The notes under the pieces: generated by a model
Told to the model about the DNA's origin: nothing
The model's input: the letters and a program-made list of their open reading frames with translations, nothing else
The model's database searches: none
Position numbers and translations under genes: made by a program
In this document: positions 11,361 through 20,541 of the stretch, piece after piece
Layout of the letters: each line of letters begins with the position of its first letter
How positions within the stretch are numbered: the first letter of the stretch is position 1
NCBI GenBank assembly: GCA_902538445.1
Contig: CACBFE010000006.1
Location: 1-54,446, forward strand
Direction of reading: 5' to 3'
DNA length: 54,446 nt
Source: an uncultured Pelagibacteraceae bacterium
GTDB lineage: Bacteria; Pseudomonadota; Alphaproteobacteria; Pelagibacterales; Pelagibacteraceae

Positions 11361-12281
11361 TTGAGCCAGATACTTTTAAAAACGAGAAACTCTAAACTTG
11401 GTTTAGTATTAGATCTTAACTCATTTTTTAATTTAATGAAGCCAAGAGTAATGTCTCTTGTTTTATTTACTTGCATGGTTGGTTTATTGATTGCACCTTA
11501 TAGCGTTGATCTTAAAACTTCTTTAATATCATTACTAGCAGTAGCAATTGGCTCTGGTGCGGCTGGAGCTTTAAATATGTGGTATGAGTCCGATGTTGAT
11601 GCCCTAATGAGTAGAACCTGTTTAAGACCGATACCAACAGGCAAAGTAAAAAGAAATCAGGCTTTATATTTTGGAATTATTTTATCAATTATTTCTGTTT
11701 CTATGCTTTACTATTCGGCAAATACTATTTCAGCAATATTATTAGCATCAACTATTGGTTTTTATTTTTTTATTTATACGATCTGGCTTAAAAGAAAAAC
11801 TCCACAGAATATTGTTATTGGAGGTGCCGCTGGAGCTTTACCCCCAGTTATTGGATGGACGATAGCTACAGGAACAATAACAATCGAACCAATAATACTT
11901 TTCTTAATTATTTTTGTTTGGACACCTTCTCATTTCTGGGCATTGAGTTTATATAAATCAGGAGATTATAAGAAAGCTAAGATACCAATGTTACCAGTTA
12001 TTGCTGGAACAAAAACTACAAAAACAAATATATTGGTTTACTCATTTGCTATGCTTCCAGTTGTAATAGCTCCATATTATTTTGAGTTTGCAAGCTTATT
12101 ATACTTAATCACAGCATCAGTTATGACATTATATTATAATTATTTATGTTTAGAATTATTTAAAGCAAAAGTTACAAAAACATCAAATAAAATTGCAAGA
12201 AAAGTATTCATCTACTCAATTTTTTATCTATTTTTTATTTATCTAATTCTACTTATTGATAATGTAAGGACCCTTTTTTAA
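11361..12281 (+). CDS. ctaB: Protoheme IX farnesyltransferase (heme O synthase)
   Basis: UbiA-superfamily membrane enzyme that farnesylates heme b to heme O for the oxidase. Recognised by LMKPRVMSLVLFT, the Asp-rich NMWYESDVDALMSRT motif near residue 72, and WTPSHFWALSLY. The 306-residue length is normal. The start is a TTG one base after the coxA stop; an internal ATG at about 11436 falls inside the conserved first motif and would be too late. Sits between coxA and a 36-residue ORF. Heme A synthase (ctaA) is not in the window. Confidence 0.96.
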   Translation: MSQILLKTRNSKLGLVLDLNSFFNLMKPRVMSLVLFTCMVGLLIAPYSVDLKTSLISLLAVAIGSGAAGALNMWYESDVDALMSRTCLRPIPTGKVKRNQALYFGIILSIISVSMLYYSANTISAILLASTIGFYFFIYTIWLKRKTPQNIVIGGAAGALPPVIGWTIATGTITIEPIILFLIIFVWTPSHFWALSLYKSGDYKKAKIPMLPVIAGTKTTKTNILVYSFAMLPVVIAPYYFEFASLLYLITASVMTLYYNYLCLELFKAKVTKTSNKIARKVFIYSIFYLFFIYLILLIDNVRTLF

Positions 12282-12391
12282 TGAATAAAAAAAAGAAAAA
12301 TGTAATAACTGCAATTTTACTTGTGCTATTTATGATCTTTTTATTTGCACTTACATTCTACAATATTGGAATTTATAATAGAGAAATTTAA
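12281..12391 (+). CDS. 36-residue single-span membrane protein in cox operon (CoxF-like)
   Basis: A short gene starting at the ATG that overlaps the ctaB stop (TAATG) and ending in a TAATG overlap with ctaG. It encodes 36 residues: a basic N-terminus (MNKKKKN), one hydrophobic helix at about 8-27, and a short polar tail ending YNREI. Exact overlap on both sides and a topology with a positively charged cytoplasmic end argue that it is translated. Small membrane proteins occur at this position in other alphaproteobacterial cox operons and are sometimes called CoxF. A role in oxidase assembly is inference from position only. Confidence 0.75.
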   Translation: MNKKKKNVITAILLVLFMIFLFALTFYNIGIYNREI

Positions 12392-12942
12392 TGACCATTA
12401 ATAAAAAAAATTTAACACCAATAGCCTTAGTTTCTATATTTTTATTAATGTTGGCTTTATCTTTTGCAGCCGTACCTTTGTATGATTTATTCTGTAGGGT
12501 GACTGGCTTTGGGGGAACAACACAAAATGCCTCGGATAAAGAAATTCCAAAAATAATTGTTAATCAAGATTATAAAATGAGGTTTGATACTAATGTTCAT
12601 AGCACTTCAGATTGGAGGTTTTATCCTGAAAAAAATACTTTAGATTTAAAACCAGGCCAAGTTCACACAGTTAAATTTAATGTGGAAAACCCAAGTAACC
12701 AGACATCATCAGGTTCAGCTTCATTTAATGTTTCCCCCTCTTCATTCGGCAAATATTTGAATAAGATTGGTTGCTTCTGTTTTGAAAAACAAACATTAAA
12801 ACCTAATGAAAAACAAGAATTTGTTTTAACATTTTTCTTGGATCCCAAAGTGGTTGATGATAATAAAACAAAGAATATTTCTGATGTAACGCTATCTTTT
12901 ACATTCTTTGCATCAGAATTTTATGAAAAAGGAAAAACTTAA
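12391..12942 (+). CDS. ctaG: Cytochrome c oxidase assembly protein CtaG/Cox11
   Basis: Copper chaperone that delivers Cu to the CuB site of subunit I. One N-terminal transmembrane helix (about 10-32) precedes a periplasmic Cox11 domain. The conserved early cysteine is in YDLFCRVTGFGG, and the copper-binding CFCFEKQ motif is followed by the family segment EFVLTFFLDP. At 183 residues it has normal length. It overlaps the 36-residue ORF upstream and coxC downstream by 1 base each. Confidence 0.96.
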   Translation: MTINKKNLTPIALVSIFLLMLALSFAAVPLYDLFCRVTGFGGTTQNASDKEIPKIIVNQDYKMRFDTNVHSTSDWRFYPEKNTLDLKPGQVHTVKFNVENPSNQTSSGSASFNVSPSSFGKYLNKIGCFCFEKQTLKPNEKQEFVLTFFLDPKVVDDNKTKNISDVTLSFTFFASEFYEKGKT

Positions 12943-13733
12943 TGTCATCTGAAAAAAAGAAACATGATTTTCATTTGGTAGATCCAAGTCCTTGGCCAAT
13001 TTATGTATCTTTTGCAACTTTAGTATTAGCAGTTGGTGCAGTTTATTATTTCCATTCCAAAGCTCTTTGGCTTTTACTAGTAGGATTTGCTCTAGTTGTG
13101 TATGGAGCCTTTATGTGGTGGAGAGATGTGATTGAGGAAGCAGAACACCAAGGTCATCATACTCCTGTAGTGCAAATAGGTCATCGATATGGAATGACGC
13201 TTTTTATTGCCTCAGAAGTTATGTTTTTTGTTGCATGGTTTTGGGCTTATTTTAATGCAAGTTTATTTCCAACTGAGTCTATCGGAGGAACCTGGCCTCC
13301 ACCTGATATAAAGACATTTGATCCTTGGGATATACCATTAATCAATACTCTTATTTTATTATTGTCTGGAACAACAGTAACTTGGGCTCACCATGCAATG
13401 TTAGAGAATGATAGAAAAGGATTGGTGAATGGATTGATTGCAACTGTATTTTTAGGATTTATATTTTCATGCTTTCAAGCCTACGAATATCATCATGCAA
13501 CTTTCACTTTAGATGGAAATATTTATGGTTCCACATTTTATATGGCTACAGGCTTTCATGGCTTTCATGTCATCGTTGGAACAATCTTCTTAGCAGTGTG
13601 TCTATTTAGATCAATGAAAGGTCATTCAACACCGACTCATCATTTTGGCTTTGAAGCAGCTGCCTGGTATTGGCACTTTGTTGATGTAGTTTGGCTGTTC
13701 CTTTTTGCTGCAATTTATATTTGGGGAAGTTAA
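12942..13733 (+). CDS. coxC: Cytochrome c oxidase subunit III
   Basis: Seven-helix structural subunit of the aa3 oxidase (263 residues, normal length). The N-terminal HDFHLVDPSPWP block, SEVMFFVAWFWAYF with the conserved membrane Glu, and GFHGFHVIVGT are characteristic. The end has HFVDVVWLFLFAAIYIWG, the standard COX3 terminus. The start overlaps the ctaG stop by 1 base. Confidence 0.97.
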   Translation: MSSEKKKHDFHLVDPSPWPIYVSFATLVLAVGAVYYFHSKALWLLLVGFALVVYGAFMWWRDVIEEAEHQGHHTPVVQIGHRYGMTLFIASEVMFFVAWFWAYFNASLFPTESIGGTWPPPDIKTFDPWDIPLINTLILLLSGTTVTWAHHAMLENDRKGLVNGLIATVFLGFIFSCFQAYEYHHATFTLDGNIYGSTFYMATGFHGFHVIVGTIFLAVCLFRSMKGHSTPTHHFGFEAAAWYWHFVDVVWLFLFAAIYIWGS

Positions 13734-13740
13734 ACTCAAA

Positions 13741-14403
13741 TTGAAAAAAGCATTCTTATTTCAATTATTTGTTATTTTCTTCATAACATTATTTTGTGCA
13801 CTAGGCACTTGGCAACTTTACAGACTTCAGTGGAAGTTAGAGTTAATTAGCGAAATAACTTTTGGATTAGACTCTCAACCAATAGAATACTCAAGTTCCA
13901 TAAAAAAAAACTATCAAAGAATTAATGCTAAAGGGAAATTTGATTTCGATAAACAAATCTACCTTTACAGTTTGAATGAAAAAGGAAAACCAGGGTACGA
14001 TGTAGTAACTCCATTTAGAACAAATAAAAATGAAAATGTGCTAGTTAACAGAGGGTGGATAAATAAAGAACTCAAAGGTAACGCTAAGATTAATCTTAAT
14101 ACATCAGCAGAGCAAAAAATTGTCGGACTTCTGAGAGAAATATATAAACCAAATATGTTTAAACCAGAAAATGATATTAAAAATAATATTTGGTTTTCAA
14201 TAAATTTGGAAGATATTAAAGAGGCTACAGGAGAACAATTTAACGAGTTTGTAATTTTTTTGGAAGATAACCAAGTGAAGTCGCCAATTCCTAAAAAGAT
14301 CAGCATTGATGTGCCAAACAATCACCTCAAATATGCTATAACATGGTATGCAATATCAATTTCTATAATTTTTTATTATTTATATTTTAGAAGAAAAAAA
14401 TGA
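13741..14403 (+). CDS. surf1: SURF1 family cytochrome oxidase assembly protein
   Basis: SURF1 assists heme a insertion into subunit I. The product has a transmembrane helix at each end (about 5-24 and 198-216), with the conserved LGTWQLYRLQWK block after the first and the internal LVNRGWI motif. I prefer the TTG at 13741, seven bases after the coxC stop, with a GGGGAAG ribosome-binding-like sequence about 10 bases upstream. A TTG at 13705 inside coxC is the alternative and would add 12 residues. The stop overlaps thrC (ATGA). Confidence 0.88.
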   Translation: MKKAFLFQLFVIFFITLFCALGTWQLYRLQWKLELISEITFGLDSQPIEYSSSIKKNYQRINAKGKFDFDKQIYLYSLNEKGKPGYDVVTPFRTNKNENVLVNRGWINKELKGNAKINLNTSAEQKIVGLLREIYKPNMFKPENDIKNNIWFSINLEDIKEATGEQFNEFVIFLEDNQVKSPIPKKISIDVPNNHLKYAITWYAISISIIFYYLYFRRKK

Positions 14404-15776
14404 ATTATTTTAGCACCAGGGATAAATCTTTAAAATTTAGTTTTAAAGATATTTTCTTAAGAGGACTTGCACCAGGCGGAGGGTTATTTTTACCTGCTGA
14501 AATTAAGAAGTATAATCAAGAAGAACTTAATTATTTAAGTCAACTAAATTATAACGAACTTGCTACAGAAATTATCTTAAATTTCTGTTCAGGTGAAATT
14601 AAAAAAGAAGAACTTAGCTCACTGATAAAAAAATCTTATAGTAGTTTTAAAGATAAAGAAGTAGTAAATTTAAAAAAAATTGGAGAGATGGATCTTCTCG
14701 AGCTTTATCATGGGCCCACTTTAGCTTTTAAAGATATTGCAATGCAGGTAATTGGCAATTTGTATGATTATTTAGAAGTCGCTAAAGATAAAACTGTAAA
14801 TGTCGTAGTTGCTACATCAGGAGATACTGGTTCAGCAGCTATTGCAGCATTAAGTAATAGAAAAAATATAAATCTTTTTGTTCTGCATCCGCATAATAAA
14901 ATTTCTAATATTCAAAGAAAAATAATGACAACAATTGGTGGTGCAAATATTTATAATATTGCTATTGAGGGCTCATTTGATGATTGTCAAAAAATTGTAA
15001 AAGAGCTCTTTAACGAGGATAGTTTTAGAGCAAAAATAAACATGTCTGGCGTAAATTCTATCAATTGGGCAAGAATTGTTTGTCAAATTGTTTATTATTT
15101 TTATTCTTTCTTTAAATTAAAAAAAAACAATATTAGCTTTTCTGTACCAACTGGTAATTTTGGAGATATCTATGCTGGATATGTAGCAAAAAAAATGGGT
15201 TTACCAATTAATAAACTTATAGTTGCTACTAACAAAAATGATATTTTACAAAGAGTTATAAATACAGGCGAATATAAACCTGATACAGTGAAAGCAACCA
15301 TTACACCAAGCATGGATATACAAGTTGCTAGCAATTTTGAGAGGCTGCTTTATTATATATTAGATGAAAGCGATAGTAAGGTAGGGTCATTAATGAATGA
15401 TCTGTCATCAAAAAGTTTATTTAATTTAGAAAAAAAAGAAATCGATACAATAAAAAAAGATTTTGAAGCAGTAAAAGTTACAGATGAAGAGACAGTATCT
15501 ATAATCGATGAGATATATAAAGAGCATAAATTTATAATTGATCCCCATACTGCTACTGGCGTAGGCGCAGCAAAAAGTTTAAAAAATTTAGGAGATATAG
15601 TTGTTCTTGGTACAGCTCATCCTTATAAGTTTAACGATACAATAAAAAAAGCTATAGGTAAAAATTTAGAATCACCTGAACATCTAAAATTGAATATAGA
15701 TAAAAAGGAAACATTTGATATTATTGGGAATTCAAATTCAGAAGTAAAAAATTATATTTTGGGCAAAATTCAATGA
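14400..15776 (+). CDS. thrC: Threonine synthase
   Basis: Pyridoxal-phosphate enzyme converting O-phosphohomoserine to threonine. The 458 residues match the longer threonine synthase form. The PLP lysine lies in GPTLAFKDIAMQ near residue 112, the phosphate-binding loop in ATSGDTGSAA, and SVPTGNFGDIYAGY is also conserved. It overlaps surf1 (ATGA) at the start and the peroxiredoxin gene (ATGA) at the end, so it is read as part of the cox transcript. The partner enzyme thrB is encoded on the other strand 0.9 kb away. Confidence 0.96.
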   Translation: MNYFSTRDKSLKFSFKDIFLRGLAPGGGLFLPAEIKKYNQEELNYLSQLNYNELATEIILNFCSGEIKKEELSSLIKKSYSSFKDKEVVNLKKIGEMDLLELYHGPTLAFKDIAMQVIGNLYDYLEVAKDKTVNVVVATSGDTGSAAIAALSNRKNINLFVLHPHNKISNIQRKIMTTIGGANIYNIAIEGSFDDCQKIVKELFNEDSFRAKINMSGVNSINWARIVCQIVYYFYSFFKLKKNNISFSVPTGNFGDIYAGYVAKKMGLPINKLIVATNKNDILQRVINTGEYKPDTVKATITPSMDIQVASNFERLLYYILDESDSKVGSLMNDLSSKSLFNLEKKEIDTIKKDFEAVKVTDEETVSIIDEIYKEHKFIIDPHTATGVGAAKSLKNLGDIVVLGTAHPYKFNDTIKKAIGKNLESPEHLKLNIDKKETFDIIGNSNSEVKNYILGKIQ

Positions 15777-16258
15777 GAATAAAAATAGGAGATAAACTAC
15801 CTAACTCGGAATTATTTTATCTTGATCAAAATAATGATGTAAAAAAAATTGATATATTGGATCTTTGCAGAGGTAAGATTATCATTTTAGGTATGCCAGG
15901 AGCTTTTACAAAAACTTGCTCAGCTCTTCATCTTCCTGGGTATATAAAAAATTACGAACTAGCTATCGCAAAAGGAATTACAAAAATTATTTGTATCGCT
16001 GTAAATGACCCTAATGTTATGAAGGCCTGGGGTCAAAATCAAAATGCAGGAACTAAAATTTTCATGGCTGGTGATCCCTTTCTTAAATTTACAAAAGCCA
16101 TTGGAGCAGAAGTAGATAAATCTGAAAAAGGATTAGGAATTAGATCTAATCGCTACACTATGTTGGTGGAGAATGGTGAAGTTAAAAAAGTAGAGGAAGA
16201 AAAAGAAACAGCTAGTTGTGAATTATCTTCAGCTGAAAGCTTTTTAAAATCTATTTAG
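15773..16258 (+). CDS. Prx5-type peroxiredoxin
   Basis: A 161-residue thiol peroxidase of the AhpC/TSA fold, Prx5 group. The peroxidatic Cys49 is in MPGAFTKTCSALHLPGY, matching the PGAFTPTCS-x2-HLPG consensus. The later segment VNDPNVMKAWG and the Arg in GIRSNRYTMLVENG complete the active site. A second cysteine near the C-terminus (ASCELSSAE) could act as the resolving thiol. It is the last gene of the cox-thrC run and overlaps the convergent rnhA gene by 8 bases. Protection against peroxide next to the oxidase operon is plausible but inferred. Confidence 0.94.
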   Translation: MRIKIGDKLPNSELFYLDQNNDVKKIDILDLCRGKIIILGMPGAFTKTCSALHLPGYIKNYELAIAKGITKIICIAVNDPNVMKAWGQNQNAGTKIFMAGDPFLKFTKAIGAEVDKSEKGLGIRSNRYTMLVENGEVKKVEEEKETASCELSSAESFLKSI

Positions 16259-16673
16259 TTTTCGAAACTGCCAACTCATCAACAAGATTATTATATTTAT
16301 TACTAGCGTGTGCCTTAACCCATTTCCAAGTAACTTTATGTTTTAGACAAGCATTTTCCAATTTAATCCAAAGATCTTTATTTTTAACTGGTTTCTTGTT
16401 TGAACTCTTCCAATTATTAACTTTCCACTTTTTAATCCAATCAGTTATTCCATCTTTCACATATTTTGAGTCAGTAAAAATTGTAATCTCTGATTTCTTT
16501 TTTATTTTTTTTAATGCCATAATTGGAGCTATTAATTCCATCCTATTATTAGTTGTATTACTTTCACTTCCAGAAATACTTGATTGATTAGAATCATCTA
16601 GTATGATTGCTGCCCAACCTCCTTTCCCAGGATTTCCAGAGCAAGCACCATCAGTATAAATTTTTAATTTCAT
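16251..16673 (-). CDS. rnhA: Ribonuclease HI
   Basis: Degrades RNA in RNA-DNA hybrids. The 140-residue protein has the full D-E-D-D set: Asp in YTDGACSGNPG, Glu in NRMELIAP, Asp in FTDSKYV and Asp in VDELA. The basic WKWVKAHASNKYN loop is the usual His-containing segment. The start overlaps the thrB stop by 1 base, and the 3' end overlaps the convergent peroxiredoxin gene by 8 bases. Confidence 0.96.
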   Translation of the reverse strand: MKLKIYTDGACSGNPGKGGWAAIILDDSNQSSISGSESNTTNNRMELIAPIMALKKIKKKSEITIFTDSKYVKDGITDWIKKWKVNNWKSSNKKPVKNKDLWIKLENACLKHKVTWKWVKAHASNKYNNLVDELAVSKTK

Positions 16674-17641
16674 TAAAAGAAATAATCCTCATGATTTTTT
16701 GCATTTTTGTGAAATTCTAATCTTTTTAAATACTCCATTGGATCTTTAATTTTAACAATTGCTCCCTCTACTTTATTTAATGCATCGAATACTCGAGTTA
16801 GCAAGAATCTCAAAGCAGCGCCCTGAGATAAAACCTTAATATTACTCAATTCTTCCTCAGACATTTTTCTTAAAGATGAATATCCATCTATAAAATTCTT
16901 TGCTTTAGTGACGTTAAAACTTAAATTACTTTTTAGACCGTCAAAACACAAAGCGTTAAAGCAAATGGCGATTTCAAACGCAAAAAAATCTTCACATGAA
17001 AAATAAAAGTCAATTACACCACTAAATTTATCTTGAATAAAAAAAATATTGTCTTGAAATAAATCTGCATGAATTATACCTCTTGGCAGATTTTTTGGCC
17101 AATTTTTTTCAACATCATTAAGATTTTCCTCAATTAATATTGGCAGATCTTTATGTATACTTTCACACTTATCTTTGACTGAATTAAATAATTTTCTCCA
17201 TGAATTTACGGATAGGTCGTTTTGTCGTTTTAGTTTTAAATTTTTTGTGAGCTCATGCATGCTAGCTATTTCAGATCCGATTGATTTACAATTGGCTGGA
17301 GATAAATTTTGTTTTGCCTTGCCCTCAAGAAATGACACTATCATTAATTTTTTCCCCTCAAAATTTGTAATAGTTTCATTATTATTATTGGAAATAGGAG
17401 CAGGGCATTTAAAGCCAGCTTTATTTAAAGATGACATTAGATCAGAAAAAAAAGGAAGATCAGCAGATTTAACTCTTTTTTCGTAAATAGTTAATATAAA
17501 TTTTTTTTTATTAACCGATAAAAAATAGTTCGTATTTTCAATACCCTCCTCAATTCCTTTGAATGAGTCTAACTTACCTAAACTATAATTAGATAAAATT
17601 TCCTCAATTTTATTTTGATTTAACTTTGTATAGACAGCCAT
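16673..17641 (-). CDS. thrB: Homoserine kinase (aminoglycoside-phosphotransferase fold)
   Basis: Phosphorylates L-homoserine for threonine synthesis. This is the APH-fold homoserine kinase found in alphaproteobacteria, not the GHMP type. The 322 residues start with the family block MAVYTKLN, include GIENTNYFL, the catalytic HADLFQDNIFF loop and the metal-binding GVIDFYFSCED. It shares 1-base overlaps with ispH upstream and rnhA downstream, matching the ispH-thrB-rnhA order of many alphaproteobacteria. Confidence 0.95.
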   Translation of the reverse strand: MAVYTKLNQNKIEEILSNYSLGKLDSFKGIEEGIENTNYFLSVNKKKFILTIYEKRVKSADLPFFSDLMSSLNKAGFKCPAPISNNNNETITNFEGKKLMIVSFLEGKAKQNLSPANCKSIGSEIASMHELTKNLKLKRQNDLSVNSWRKLFNSVKDKCESIHKDLPILIEENLNDVEKNWPKNLPRGIIHADLFQDNIFFIQDKFSGVIDFYFSCEDFFAFEIAICFNALCFDGLKSNLSFNVTKAKNFIDGYSSLRKMSEEELSNIKVLSQGAALRFLLTRVFDALNKVEGAIVKIKDPMEYLKRLEFHKNAKNHEDYFF

Positions 17642-18585
17642 TAATTGAGCTCTTTCGGCAATTTAAATACAACTTTTTCCTCTGCAACTATTACTTCTTC
17701 AATAGAAACCTTTCTATCTTTTCTTAAATTATCCAATAAATTTTGAACAAGCTTTTCTGGTGCAGACGCTCCAGAAGATATCCCAATAATTTCAGAATTA
17801 TCTATTTCATTAAAAGGAATTTCTTTTTCAGAGTGCATTAAATGAGAATTATTACAACCAGCTTTTTTTGCAACTTCAACTAATCTCACAGAATTAGAAG
17901 AGTTACGGCTACCCACTACAAAAAACATATCACACTTGGAAGCTATTTCTTTAACAGCAGACTGTCTGTTAGTAGTTGCGTAACATATATCCTCTTTGAT
18001 AGGGCCTTTAATTTTTGGAAACTTGTTTTTAAGAGCTTCAATTATTTCAGCTGTATCATCTACGGACAGGGTAGTTTGAGTAATATATGCAAGAGGTTTT
18101 TTAAAATCATTTTCTTTTAGCAGATCAACATCATTTTTTGTCTCGATTAGTTTAATTGATCCTTTTGGAAGCTGACCCATTGTGCCAATAACTTCAGGGT
18201 GATTTTTATGTCCAATTAATAATATTTCAAAACCATTTTTATTTAATTGCTCAGACTCTCTGTGAACTTTTGAAACTAATGGACAAGTTGCATCTACAAA
18301 GGATAAATTTTTTAGTTTAGCCTCTTCTGGAACTGACTTTGGTACTCCATGAGCTGAGAAAATTACAGGTCTACTTGAGTCATCTACGTCAGATAATTCA
18401 TCAACAAAAATTGCACCTTTTTCTTTTAACTCTTCAACAACCTGCTTATTATGCACTATTTCATGACGAACATATACTGGAGCCCCAAATTTGCTAATAG
18501 ATTTTTCAACAATTTCAATTGCTCTTTTAACTCCCGCGCAAAATCCTCTTGGTGACGCTAAATAAATTTTAAGTTCTTTTTTCAT
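17641..18585 (-). CDS. ispH: 4-hydroxy-3-methylbut-2-enyl diphosphate reductase
   Basis: Last enzyme of the MEP isoprenoid pathway, a [4Fe-4S] protein that makes IPP and DMAPP. Three cluster cysteines are visible: Cys16 in PRGFCAGVKRA, one in DATCPLV and one in ICYATTNRQ. The active-site VGSRNSSNS and SSGASAPE blocks are present. The 314 residues are normal length. The start region overlaps the end of blh by 17 bases, so isoprenoid supply is physically linked to the carotenoid/retinal genes. Confidence 0.97.
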   Translation of the reverse strand: MKKELKIYLASPRGFCAGVKRAIEIVEKSISKFGAPVYVRHEIVHNKQVVEELKEKGAIFVDELSDVDDSSRPVIFSAHGVPKSVPEEAKLKNLSFVDATCPLVSKVHRESEQLNKNGFEILLIGHKNHPEVIGTMGQLPKGSIKLIETKNDVDLLKENDFKKPLAYITQTTLSVDDTAEIIEALKNKFPKIKGPIKEDICYATTNRQSAVKEIASKCDMFFVVGSRNSSNSVRLVEVAKKAGCNNSHLMHSEKEIPFNEIDNSEIIGISSGASAPEKLVQNLLDNLRKDRKVSIEEVIVAEEKVVFKLPKELN

Positions 18586-19474
18586 TTTTTTCTAAAAGAT
18601 ATTCTAACAATATATGCGGAAAAGTAAGTGACGCCAAACCAATAAATATTACCTTATAAATAGCCTCATCAAGCATAAAAAAATTATTTAATAAATATAT
18701 TGCTAATAAAAAAATTACTGCAGTTATAAAAGTTAATGGAATAGCTTTAATTATAAATTTTTTAAGTCCCGGCTTGAAAGATCTATCCAACTCAAAAATA
18801 AGAGTAATCGAATGCCTAATTGAGTGAAGAAAACAAAAATAAATAGTGAAAGCTAAAATAGGTGATAAAAAAAGATTTAGTATGATTAAAGAAAAGAAGT
18901 CCATGATCATGACACCTTTTAGATTTGTGTTTTCTTTTTTTGAAATGTACATAGATGATAAAAAACCAAGACATAACATTCCAATTAAAAATCCATTACT
19001 AAAAAATCCTGATTCAAAAACCTTAAAATTTAGAATCTTAAATATTTCATTAGTTTCTTCTCTCTTTAATAATAATGGAGCCATAATTACAGTTGATCCT
19101 TTTAAGAAAAATAAACTCTCAGATATGAAAAGCTTTTTTCTAAAAAAAAATACTGTATCTTCTTTTCCAAAATGATAGGCGGCCACAATCAAAAATAGTA
19201 ATAAAATTGTATTAGGAAATATCAACCAAAATATTATTATCAATGATGAAATTAATACATAGGCAAGATAAAAAGATACAGTTTGTTTGCATCCATATAA
19301 TTTTAAAAGCTTTTTTCCTTTGAGATTATCTAATGCACCATGAGAAATTCCCAAAATTAAAATTAAAAATAAGCAAAATATAACTGGTTCAAAATTGAAC
19401 ATTAGATAAAGAGGGCTTATTAAAATACAAAAATTAAAAAATATGATTGAGTGCTTAAAATTAATATTTTCCAT
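18569..19474 (-). CDS. blh: Brp/Blh-family beta-carotene 15,15'-dioxygenase
   Basis: Cleaves beta-carotene to two retinal molecules. The 301-residue protein is polytopic. The histidines that bind iron in this family are seen in SHGALDN (45-50), YHFGKED near residue 100, HSIRHS near 222 and FPHILLEY near the C-terminus. It follows crtY with a 1-base overlap and ends inside the start of ispH. Retinal is the cofactor for microbial rhodopsins; none is encoded in this window. Confidence 0.92.
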   Translation of the reverse strand: MENINFKHSIIFFNFCILISPLYLMFNFEPVIFCLFLILILGISHGALDNLKGKKLLKLYGCKQTVSFYLAYVLISSLIIIFWLIFPNTILLLFLIVAAYHFGKEDTVFFFRKKLFISESLFFLKGSTVIMAPLLLKREETNEIFKILNFKVFESGFFSNGFLIGMLCLGFLSSMYISKKENTNLKGVMIMDFFSLIILNLFLSPILAFTIYFCFLHSIRHSITLIFELDRSFKPGLKKFIIKAIPLTFITAVIFLLAIYLLNNFFMLDEAIYKVIFIGLASLTFPHILLEYLLEKNEKRT

Positions 19475-20541
19475 TAATTAAACAATGCTTTTAAAAAAAT
19501 TAATTTTGGCATTTTGCTTATAATATTTATGTCTTCAATAATATTACTTTTATTTGATAGAAATTTTATAATCGTATTTGATGAAGTTTTAAACATATTA
19601 AAAAAAATTTTAGGCATTTTTTCGGGATGTTTTTCTAATACTCTTAGAAATACCTTATCTAAAAATTGATATTTTTTTCCTATAGAGAATATTTTTGCTT
19701 TATTAATATTGTCAATATTTTTTACAATATAACGACTATGTTCTTGAATATTCAAAAAGGTATAGCCTGTGCTTAATCGAGTCATCCCTCCAGCTGATCC
19801 AATATTAATTATTTTATTATTATTACTTAATGATGGAGAAAAGAGTGGTATAGCTCCTTTTTCAGTAAAATTTATTTTATAGTTTTTTATACCCAGATTA
19901 TTCCTAATATAATTTTCTAACTGAAGGTCATAATCTCTAAGGCTCTGATCTTCTAAATCTGATAACCAAGTAGTTTCAATCAAAGCTTTATTTTTGCTGA
20001 ATGGCAATGTGTAGAAAAAATGTACATCTTTCCTCTGATCACAATTAAAATCCATTAAGTTTATTATTTCCTCATCAAAAATGTTCTTAGGCGTCTCTAT
20101 CTCTATACCTTGAAAGTGTTGCCATAACTCAGATTTATCAAGTTCTTTTTCAAAAATACTATTAAAAATTATTGAATTTTCTGAATTGACTTCGTTTAGA
20201 TTTTTAAAAAAACTAATATTAGAATTTGTGGAGAGTTTAGAATTTATCTTTTTATAAAATTTCCCACTATCGATACTTTGGTATGGAAATTTTTTATTTG
20301 TTAATTCATTAGAGTTTTCAGCAGTATTAATTGTAAAATTATTCCAACTTTTAATTACACAATCTTCAAAATTATGATTAAATATTTTCCAGAATGACCA
20401 AGTTTTGTCTCTCCTATATTCTTCACGGGACTCAATTATTGCTAAAGTTTTCTCCTTTAACTTATCGTTAATTTCAAGCTCATAGGCCAAAGATAAACCC
20501 GCGCACCCACCTCCAACAATAACATAATCAAATTCTTTCAT
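19474..20541 (-). CDS. crtY: Lycopene beta-cyclase
   Basis: Flavoprotein that cyclises both ends of lycopene to give beta-carotene. The N-terminal dinucleotide-binding motif is VGGGCAGLSLAYEL at about 9-22, and the family segments RRDKTWSFW and TTWLSD are present. The C-terminal substrate region contains GMTRLSTGYTF. The 355 residues are slightly short compared with about 380 for typical CrtY. It overlaps crtB by 14 bases and blh by 1 base. Confidence 0.93.
   Translation of the reverse strand: MKEFDYVIVGGGCAGLSLAYELEINDKLKEKTLAIIESREEYRRDKTWSFWKIFNHNFEDCVIKSWNNFTINTAENSNELTNKKFPYQSIDSGKFYKKINSKLSTNSNISFFKNLNEVNSENSIIFNSIFEKELDKSELWQHFQGIEIETPKNIFDEEIINLMDFNCDQRKDVHFFYTLPFSKNKALIETTWLSDLEDQSLRDYDLQLENYIRNNLGIKNYKINFTEKGAIPLFSPSLSNNNKIINIGSAGGMTRLSTGYTFLNIQEHSRYIVKNIDNINKAKIFSIGKKYQFLDKVFLRVLEKHPEKMPKIFFNMFKTSSNTIIKFLSNKSNIIEDINIISKMPKLIFLKALFN

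Noticed and set aside
13705-13740. Earlier TTG start for surf1 inside coxC
   Set aside because: It would add 12 residues not typical of SURF1, while the TTG at 13741 has a GGGGAAG site at suitable distance.
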